Below, in pieces: positions 57,959 to 64,000 of a stretch of DNA of 64,000 nucleotides. The stretch comes from Chryseobacterium taichungense (GTDB lineage Bacteria > Bacteroidota > Bacteroidia > Flavobacteriales > Weeksellaceae). The stretch's first letter is position 1; every line of letters begins with the position of its first letter. Position numbers and translations under genes: made by a program. The notes beneath the pieces are model-generated. The model made no database searches. It had not been told where the DNA came from and was given only the letters and a program-made list of their open reading frames with translations. Location: positions 79,610 to 143,609 of the forward strand of contig NZ_FOBV01000010.1 in NCBI RefSeq assembly GCF_900109935.1, read 5' to 3'.

Positions 57959-58459
57959 ATGAAAAAGATATTATTTACGCTTTTTATCATATACGGATTT
58001 GGTCTTAATGCCCAAAAAACGGATTACGACTGGAAAAAAATGGACCCCAAGCAAAGAAAAGAGGTGATCAACAGTCTGTCCCCGGAGGAAAGAAAAGCAC
58101 TCCTGACAAAGTTCAGAAATAATATGGTGATGGATAATCTGGATATAGATCCCGGTGATAAAGAAGAATTTACAGATATCTATAATGAATATCTGGAAAG
58201 CCAGAAGCAGATAAAGAGTCAGTTTAATTCTAATTTTAATCCCGATAATTTATCCGATGATGAAGCGAAAGCCAAGCTGCAGCAAAGCTTTGAAGTAGGG
58301 CAGAGGCTACTGGATAACAGAAAAAAATATGCTGATAAGATGCAGCAGGTAATTCCTTGCCAAAAAGTCCTGAAGCTGTTTCAGACGGAGGGCATGATGA
58401 GAGAAAAGATGAATGAAAGAAATCCTCACGGAAACAATAACACTTCAAGACAAAAATAA
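57959..58459 (+). CDS. Small secreted protein, Spy/CpxP-like layout
   Basis: 166 residues with a signal peptide (MKKILFTLFIIYGFGLNAQ). The rest is charged and helical, with EERKALLTKFRNNMVMDNLDI, DEFTDIYNEYLESQKQIKSQF-type stretches, and a KMQQVIPCQKVLKLFQTEGMMREKM segment. Charged helical periplasmic proteins of this kind resemble Spy/CpxP chaperones, but no LTxxQ repeat is evident. It is the third gene of the sigma operon, 9 nt after the putative anti-sigma gene. Confidence 0.62.
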   Translation: MKKILFTLFIIYGFGLNAQKTDYDWKKMDPKQRKEVINSLSPEERKALLTKFRNNMVMDNLDIDPGDKEEFTDIYNEYLESQKQIKSQFNSNFNPDNLSDDEAKAKLQQSFEVGQRLLDNRKKYADKMQQVIPCQKVLKLFQTEGMMREKMNERNPHGNNNTSRQK

Positions 58460-58490
58460 AACCATAATAGTTTATTTTTTTAATGTTGGA

Positions 58491-58524
58491 CGACTCTTGC
58501 AATTTATTTGTGAGAGTCGTTTAA
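58491..58524 (+). terminator. Terminator after the sigma-factor operon
   Basis: CGACTCT (58491-58497) pairs with AGAGTCG (58513-58519) over a 15-nt loop, followed by TTTAATTTT. Confidence 0.7.
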
Positions 58525-58563
58525 TTTTAATTCGAATCATTATTTTTGGAGTAAAATTTAACT

Positions 58564-59595
58564 ATGAAAAAAATACTTTTCTTTTTATTCTTCTCCGTCA
58601 TGTTCTCTGCACAGAAAACGGAAATTATAAAGCTTTCAAAATCAATTAAAGACGATAATAATTCTATCAAAACATTTACGGTAATCGATCAAAGACCAAA
58701 TAAAGAGATTGGTTCTGTAATGTATCATAAAGACCAGGTAAATGTAGTGTTTGAGCACAGTGCAGACAAAGACATTAATGATTGGTTTTATAAAGACAAT
58801 TCGGTGAGGGGAAAAGACGATTTTGTTCTGCTGTTGGAAAATATAGAGATTTCTGAGGATAAGAAAGAAAAGTCATCAATTGGCAAGCTTGCTCTGAAAG
58901 CCAGTACATTTATTAAAAAAGATGATGGCTATCATTTTGTGTATAGAAAAGATACTGCAGCAACCGTTTCATCACGTACCACACCTTATCTGGCGCAGAG
59001 CTTATCTAAGAAAGCTACCCTTATTTTAGCGGATCTTATTAAGAATTCTTACCGGAAAACGCCTTGGGAATATGGCATTTCAGAAAGTGAACTTAAAGAT
59101 TATGAAACTTTATTGAAGGAAAAGCTTGATATTTTAAAAACAGACAGTTTAAAAGATGGCATTTATAGAAGCTACTACAGTTTTTTCACCCATAACCCTG
59201 AGCCAGGATTTGTAATAGAAACCAATAAAAAAGGAGTGGTAATAAATGCAGTGAAAGGAAAAGAAAAAATATCGATCAGGAATTGTTATGCATTTGTTGA
59301 TCATGGTGTTGCTTATAAAATTATTCCTGTAGGATATGTCGAAATTTTCAGAGATGAAATGGGACTTTTCATTGAAGTTAAAAAAGAAGAGCTTTTCCCT
59401 GAGAATTCTTCTAATGTTTTTATAATGGGTGGAGGCGTGGCCGGATTAATTGGAAGTGTGGTAGGCAATATAGCAATTTCGGCAATTGATGCCAGTGCAG
59501 CCAAGAAAAGAAGAGCAATGGCAGGAACCGAAGTTTCGCTGGATCCTCTTACGGGACATTACATTTTACCAGAAGATTTTGGTAAAACTAAATAA
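58564..59595 (+). CDS. Secreted unknown protein
   Basis: 343 residues with a signal peptide (MKKILFFLFFSVMFSAQ). The mature protein has mixed alpha/beta segments (FTVIDQRPNKEIGSVMYH, DGIYRSYYSFFTHNPEPGFVIETN) and one glycine-rich hydrophobic helix near the C-terminus (FIMGGGVAGLIGSVVGNIAISAIDAS), followed by a basic KKRR and a short tail. The helix could insert into a membrane. No family is recognised. It is separated from the sigma operon by a terminator. Confidence 0.68.
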   Translation: MKKILFFLFFSVMFSAQKTEIIKLSKSIKDDNNSIKTFTVIDQRPNKEIGSVMYHKDQVNVVFEHSADKDINDWFYKDNSVRGKDDFVLLLENIEISEDKKEKSSIGKLALKASTFIKKDDGYHFVYRKDTAATVSSRTTPYLAQSLSKKATLILADLIKNSYRKTPWEYGISESELKDYETLLKEKLDILKTDSLKDGIYRSYYSFFTHNPEPGFVIETNKKGVVINAVKGKEKISIRNCYAFVDHGVAYKIIPVGYVEIFRDEMGLFIEVKKEELFPENSSNVFIMGGGVAGLIGSVVGNIAISAIDASAAKKRRAMAGTEVSLDPLTGHYILPEDFGKTK

Positions 59596-59622
59596 AAAGA
59601 GAGACAATTTTGTCTCTCTTTT
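59595..59622. terminator. Bidirectional terminator before the GH92 gene
   Basis: AAAAGAGAGACA pairs with TGTCTCTCTTTT over an ATTT loop, a perfect 12-bp stem for the converging genes. It abuts the stop of the gene at 58564-59595. Confidence 0.9.
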
Positions 59623-59628
59623 ATTTTA

Positions 59629-61914
59629 TTATTTATCTGTAGAATAAGAGTAGGGGAAATCTTTTTCGTCAGTTCCCCGTTCTTTATCTGGTGTAGAATT
59701 CATTTCAAATTTCAGACGGGCACCTTTCATCAGCTCTGAATGACTCAGCCAGTTTCTGGAATATTTTTTTCCATTATATTGTAATGAACGGACATAGCGG
59801 TTTTCGTCATTGTTATTATCCGCGGTAATTTCAATGCTTTTCCCATTTTCTAAATGGATCTTGGCTTTCTTAAATAAAGGAGCCCCTAAAACGTACTGAT
59901 CCGTTGCAGGAGTTACAGGATAAAAGCCTAATGCTGAAAAAACATACCATGCTGAAGTCTGGCCGTTATCTTCATCACCGCAATATCCGTCAGGCGTTGG
60001 CTGGTACAGACGGTTCATGGTTTCCCGAACCCAATATTGTGTTTTCCAAGGTTCTCCGGAATAATTGTACAAGTAGATGATATGCTGTGCAGGCTGGTTT
60101 CCATGGGCATATTGCCCCATATTGGCATTCACCATTTCCTGAATTTCATGGATGGTTGAGCCATAATAAGAATCATCAAAAACAGGAGGTAAATCAAAAA
60201 CCTGATCCAGTTTTCTTGAAAATTCTTTCTTTCCTCCCATCAGTTTTGCCAAACCCTGAATATCCTGAAATACCGACCATGTATAATGCCAGGAATTTCC
60301 TTCCGTAAAAGCATCTCCCCATTTGAAAGGATTAAACGGAGCCTGAAAACTTCCATCCTGATTTCTTCCGCGGGCCAGTTTGGTTTCAGAGTCAATTACT
60401 TTTTGGAAATTCTGTGAACGTCTGTAATATTCTCTCCATTCAGATTCTGGTTTTCCTAAAGCTTTTCCCAATTGGGCAATTGCAAAATCATCATAAGCAT
60501 ATTCCAATGTTCTTGCGGCATTTTCATTAATCTTCACATCATAAGGGACATAGCCTAATTTTTTGTAATAATCAATTCCCAGTCTTCCCGTTGCCTGCGG
60601 TCCCTCATTGTTGGCGCCGTGAAGGAGTGCCTGGTACAATGTTTCAATATCATAGCCGCGCAAACCTTTCAGGTAGGCATCAGCAACCACAGAAGCAGAA
60701 TTGTTTCCGATCATAATATCGGAGTACGCCGGGCTTGACCACTCAGGAAGCCAGCCGCCTTCTTTATAATCATTAATCAAGCCTTTCTGCATTTCTACGT
60801 TAATGTCAGGATAAACCAAATTTAAAAAAGGGTAGAGCGCTCTGAAGGTATCCCAAAAACCGGTTCCCGCAAACCGGTATCCAGCTTCTGTTTTCCCTGA
60901 GTATGGACTGTAATGAACAATTTTTCCTGCTTTATCAATTTCATACATTTTATGCGGAAAGCAGAGCATCCTGTACAGACACGAGTAGAAAGTACGCATC
61001 TGGTCGATGCTTCCTCCCGCTACTTCAACTTTCTTTAGTTTTTCATTCCAGGCTTGTTTTGCTTTATTGTAAGTATCTTCGAAAGAATCTTTGTCCAGCT
61101 CCCTTTGCAGATTCAGCTCTGCCTGCTCGAGACTAATGAATGATGAAGCGACCTTTACATTTACTTTTTCGCCTTTTTTGGTTGCGAAACCTACAATTGC
61201 CCCACAATGATCTCCGGTTATTTCCAAAGCATCTTTTACAAAATCTTTATCCTTCCAGGCTGAGTATTTCGTGAAAGGCTTATCTGCATAAATCACAAAA
61301 TAATTTTTAAAACCAACCAGTTTTCCCCTCGAATACCGCGTTGAATAACCTACGATTTTATTTTCAGAAGGGATGATTTTTATGCTTGAACCCTTATCAA
61401 ATGCATCAACCACAAACCATGAATTTTCAGAATCAGGGTAAGTAAATCTTAATTGTGCTGCTCTTTCCGTGGGCGTAAGTTCTGCCGTAACGTTATGGTC
61501 TGCCAAATAAACACTGTAATAATAAGGTTTTGAAACCTCAGATTTATGAGAAAACCAGCTCGCTCTTTCTTCTTCATTGAAACGCATTTTTCCGGTTACC
61601 GGCATGATGGAGAACATTCCGTAATCGTTCATCCAGGGTGAAGGCTGATGGGTCTGCTTAATACCACGGATTTTGTCGGCATCGTAAGTATACTGCCAGC
61701 CGTTTCCGTTCTTTCCGGTTTGTGGAGTCCACAGATTCATTCCGTGAGGAACAGCAACAGCTGGATAGGTATTTCCGTTCGAAAGTGATGGTTTTGAAAG
61801 CGTACCGATTAACGGATTTACAAATTCTTCCGGATGTTCCGGTGACTTTTCAATCCATTGCGACCGAATCTGGATCCATGGAATAATTAAAAGGATGAAA
61901 AGGATTTTTTTCAT
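59629..61914 (-). CDS. Glycoside hydrolase family 92 (alpha-mannosidase-type)
   Basis: 761 residues with a signal peptide (MKKILFILLIIPWIQIRSQ). The family features are NPLIGT near the start, GNTYPAVAVPHGMNLWTPQTG, GIKQTHQPSPWMNDYG, FYSCLYRMLCFP, YSGKTEAGYRFAGTGFWDTFRALYPFLNLVYP, GWLPEWSSPAYSDIMIGNNSASVVADAYLKG, QPAQHIIYLYNY and CGDEDNGQTSAWYVFSALGFYPV (all read in parts). GH92 enzymes are calcium-dependent exo-alpha-mannosidases that trim N-glycans or yeast mannan. It is transcribed alone, without SusCD, so it is probably a periplasmic or surface scavenger. Confidence 0.94.
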   Translation of the reverse strand: MKKILFILLIIPWIQIRSQWIEKSPEHPEEFVNPLIGTLSKPSLSNGNTYPAVAVPHGMNLWTPQTGKNGNGWQYTYDADKIRGIKQTHQPSPWMNDYGMFSIMPVTGKMRFNEEERASWFSHKSEVSKPYYYSVYLADHNVTAELTPTERAAQLRFTYPDSENSWFVVDAFDKGSSIKIIPSENKIVGYSTRYSRGKLVGFKNYFVIYADKPFTKYSAWKDKDFVKDALEITGDHCGAIVGFATKKGEKVNVKVASSFISLEQAELNLQRELDKDSFEDTYNKAKQAWNEKLKKVEVAGGSIDQMRTFYSCLYRMLCFPHKMYEIDKAGKIVHYSPYSGKTEAGYRFAGTGFWDTFRALYPFLNLVYPDINVEMQKGLINDYKEGGWLPEWSSPAYSDIMIGNNSASVVADAYLKGLRGYDIETLYQALLHGANNEGPQATGRLGIDYYKKLGYVPYDVKINENAARTLEYAYDDFAIAQLGKALGKPESEWREYYRRSQNFQKVIDSETKLARGRNQDGSFQAPFNPFKWGDAFTEGNSWHYTWSVFQDIQGLAKLMGGKKEFSRKLDQVFDLPPVFDDSYYGSTIHEIQEMVNANMGQYAHGNQPAQHIIYLYNYSGEPWKTQYWVRETMNRLYQPTPDGYCGDEDNGQTSAWYVFSALGFYPVTPATDQYVLGAPLFKKAKIHLENGKSIEITADNNNDENRYVRSLQYNGKKYSRNWLSHSELMKGARLKFEMNSTPDKERGTDEKDFPYSYSTDK

Positions 61915-62057
61915 GAATTAAAATTAAGTTTGGCTAATTTAAATACAAATAATAAAAGTATGCTGACAATGGTATCAGGTATTACTTGTATTTCATGGTT
62001 AATTTACGTCTAAATCACGATTTAAAATTAAGAATTAGAAATTATCCTGCATTTTGT

Positions 62058-62065
62058 TATCTTTG
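62058..62065 (+). promoter_or_regulatory. -7 element of lepA
   Basis: TATCTTTG (TAnnTTTG) lies 20 nt before the lepA ATG, in the divergent gap with the GH92 gene. Confidence 0.6.
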
Positions 62066-62084
62066 CAAATTACATAGTTCTTAA

Positions 62085-63881
62085 ATGAAAAACATACGAA
62101 ATTTTTGCATAATCGCTCATATTGACCACGGTAAAAGTACTTTGGCAGACCGTCTTTTAGAGTACACGAATACTGTTTCTCAAAGGGAATTGCAGGCTCA
62201 GACCCTGGATGACATGGATTTGGAGAAAGAACGCGGAATCACGATCAAATCTCACGCAATCCAGATGGATTATGAATACAAAGGAGAAAAATATATATTA
62301 AATCTTATTGATACACCAGGACACGTAGACTTTTCTTATGAAGTTTCCCGTTCGATTGCTGCCTGCGAAGGAGCACTTCTTATTGTAGATGCTGCGCAAA
62401 GCATTCAGGCACAGACCATCAGTAATTTATACCTGGCGTTGGAAAATGATCTGACGATTATTCCAATTCTGAATAAAATCGACCTTCCCTCAGCAAATCC
62501 TGAAGAAGTGACCGATGAGATCATGAACCTGATCGGCTGCGAATACGATGATGTCTTGAGAGTTTCAGGGAAAACTGGAGAGGGGGTTCACAACCTGCTT
62601 GAGCAAATTGTAGAAAGAATTCCTGCGCCCGTGGGAGATCCGGAAGCACCGCTTCAGGCACTTATTTTTGACTCTGTTTATAACCCTTTCAGGGGGATTG
62701 AGGCTTATTTCAAAGTCGTAAACGGGAGTATCAGTAAAAATGAAAAGGTAAAGTTCTTCGCCACAGGAAAAGAATATGGAGCAGATGAAGTAGGTACTCT
62801 GAAATTAAAGCAGGTTCCTAAGAAAACGATTCAGTGTGGAGATGTAGGATATTTAATTTCCGGTATTAAAGATGCCAGAGAGGTAAAGGTAGGAGATACC
62901 ATCACTTCTTTTGAAAGACCGGCAGCCGCACCAATCGAAGGATTTGAGGAGGTGAAACCAATGGTATTTGCCGGGATTTACCCGATTGATTCCGAAGACT
63001 TTGAAGAACTGAGATTCTCCCTTGAAAAATTAAGATTAAATGATGCTTCCCTGGTTTTCGAGCCGGAAAGTTCTGCAGCATTAGGATTTGGGTTCCGTTG
63101 CGGATTCTTAGGAATGCTTCACATGGAAATCGTTCAGGAGCGTCTGGACAGGGAATTCAATATGAATGTGATCACTACGGTACCGAATGTATCGTATTTC
63201 GGATATTCTAAAAAAGAGCCTGAAGTTCCGATCCTGATCAATAACCCGTCTGAAATGATGGATCCTTCGATCATGGACAGGGTAGAAGAGCCTTTTATCA
63301 AAGCTTCGATCATTACAAAATCTGATTTTGTAGGTCCGGTAATGACCTTATGTATTGAAAAAAGAGGAGAAATTGTCAATCAGAGCTACCTGACATCAGA
63401 AAGGGTAGAGCTGGTTTTCAACATGCCATTGGCAGAAGTGGTTTTCGACTTCTATGACAGGCTGAAATCAATTTCCAAAGGTTACGCTTCATTCGACTAT
63501 CATCCGATAGGATTCAGGGCTTCTAAGCTCGTAAAAATGGATATCCTGATTAACGGGGATATGGTAGATGCCTTATCTTCCCTGATTCATGATTCCAATG
63601 CCTATCACATCGGTAAGAAAATGTGCGAAAAGCTTCGTGAGCTGATCCCGAGACAGCAGTTCGATATTGCCGTTCAGGCAGCTTTAGGAACTAAAGTTAT
63701 TGCAAGGGAAACCATTAAGGCTTTAAGAAAAGACGTTACCGCAAAATGTTACGGAGGAGATATTTCGAGAAAGAGAAAACTTCTGGAGAAACAGAAAGAA
63801 GGTAAAAAGAAGATGAAGCAGATCGGTAGGGTAGAAGTCCCACAATCAGCATTCATGGCAGTTTTGAAACTAAACGATTAA
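62085..63881 (+). CDS. lepA: Elongation factor 4 (LepA)
   Basis: 598 residues, the standard length. G1 AHIDHGKSTLADRL (residues 10-23), G2 region ERGITIKSHA, G3 DTPGHVDFSYEV and G4 NKIDLPSA are intact. The LepA-specific C-terminal domain is present (HPIGFRASKLVKMDILINGDMVDALSSLIHDSNAY, GGDISRKRKLLEKQKEGKKKMKQIG). LepA/EF4 is a ribosomal GTPase involved in translation under stress and ribosome assembly. No signal-peptidase gene (lepB) follows within the window. Confidence 0.97.
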   Translation: MKNIRNFCIIAHIDHGKSTLADRLLEYTNTVSQRELQAQTLDDMDLEKERGITIKSHAIQMDYEYKGEKYILNLIDTPGHVDFSYEVSRSIAACEGALLIVDAAQSIQAQTISNLYLALENDLTIIPILNKIDLPSANPEEVTDEIMNLIGCEYDDVLRVSGKTGEGVHNLLEQIVERIPAPVGDPEAPLQALIFDSVYNPFRGIEAYFKVVNGSISKNEKVKFFATGKEYGADEVGTLKLKQVPKKTIQCGDVGYLISGIKDAREVKVGDTITSFERPAAAPIEGFEEVKPMVFAGIYPIDSEDFEELRFSLEKLRLNDASLVFEPESSAALGFGFRCGFLGMLHMEIVQERLDREFNMNVITTVPNVSYFGYSKKEPEVPILINNPSEMMDPSIMDRVEEPFIKASIITKSDFVGPVMTLCIEKRGEIVNQSYLTSERVELVFNMPLAEVVFDFYDRLKSISKGYASFDYHPIGFRASKLVKMDILINGDMVDALSSLIHDSNAYHIGKKMCEKLRELIPRQQFDIAVQAALGTKVIARETIKALRKDVTAKCYGGDISRKRKLLEKQKEGKKKMKQIGRVEVPQSAFMAVLKLND

Positions 63882-63914
63882 CATAAAAAAAGACCGAAAT
63901 TGTATTAGTCATGG

Positions 63915-63943
63915 TCGGAAGATTTTTTTCTTCCGATTTTTTG
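63915..63943 (+). terminator. Terminator after lepA
   Basis: TCGGAAGA (63915-63922) pairs with TCTTCCGA (63929-63936) over a T-loop, followed by seven T residues. Confidence 0.85.
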
Positions 63944-64000
63944 TTTCTCATGCGTTGAAAAGTAGATATAAGTGATTGATTTTTAATTATTTATATTGTT

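Noticed and set aside
59629..61914. GH92 gene as part of a glycan-utilisation locus
   Set aside because: It stands alone between a secreted unknown and lepA, with its own terminator and no SusCD genes.

Overview
The window looks like a chromosomal segment of a Flavobacteriia member, most like Chryseobacterium (Weeksellaceae). This rests on low G+C, Bacteroidota -7 promoter elements (TAnnTTTG) instead of sigma70 boxes, few Shine-Dalgarno sequences, a fused murF-alr gene, 2TM-domain proteins, a SprE/PorW-type lipoprotein of the type IX secretion/gliding machinery, a SusC-style TonB receptor and a GH92 mannosidase. The genus is inferred from gene content and recall, not from a search.

Layout. 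(1) 1-4.4 kb is AT-rich and accessory-looking: the tail of an unrecognised large protein, an unknown ORF, and a tightly spaced pair made of an HExxH zincin-like protein and a DUF4238 protein. A structured, possibly transcribed non-coding stretch at 4.4-4.7 kb closes it. (2) 4.8-13.1 kb holds a small lipoprotein, two glycosyltransferases, sufE, clpC, an outer-membrane protein and mnmA. (3) 13.2-21.1 kb is a LytTR two-component cluster full of 2TM-domain proteins, followed by a TonB receptor, a TPR protein and an AraC regulator. Three promoters in this cluster carry paired LytTR-type boxes. (4) 21.3-29.7 kb holds sodC, a tail-specific protease, surE, a possible operon of a tetraether-synthase-like radical SAM enzyme with a small membrane protein and an atypical Lgt homologue, a 22-bp tandem repeat, guaC and fabG. 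(5) 29.9-33.6 kb holds a WG-repeat protein, rsmI and an acidic repeat protein. (6) 33.6-42.9 kb is a plus-strand run: tdk, a toxin-antitoxin pair that abuts murF-alr with no gap, a patatin/beta-barrel protein, ybeY, mnmG and a methyltransferase. Perfect parS palindromes flank mnmG. (7) 43.1-51.8 kb holds pgk, an AT-rich intergenic region with tandem DnaA boxes (candidate oriC), rpiB, rnr, a LysE-type exporter, an LD-carboxypeptidase, yraN, an SDR and tsaB. (8) 51.8-56.4 kb is a minus-strand group: sprE, maf, a KdsC-like phosphatase and a DUF2520 protein. (9) 56.7-63.9 kb holds an ECF sigma factor with a putative anti-sigma factor, two secreted unknowns, a GH92 enzyme and lepA.

Most genes are housekeeping. 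The parts most worth a second look are the LytTR regulon, the radical SAM/Lgt-like cluster, the toxin-antitoxin pair coupled to an essential wall gene, the parS/DnaA-box region, and the HExxH + DUF4238 pair. I saw no tRNA, rRNA, insertion sequence or CRISPR array. GC skew, database matches and folding energies were not computed.
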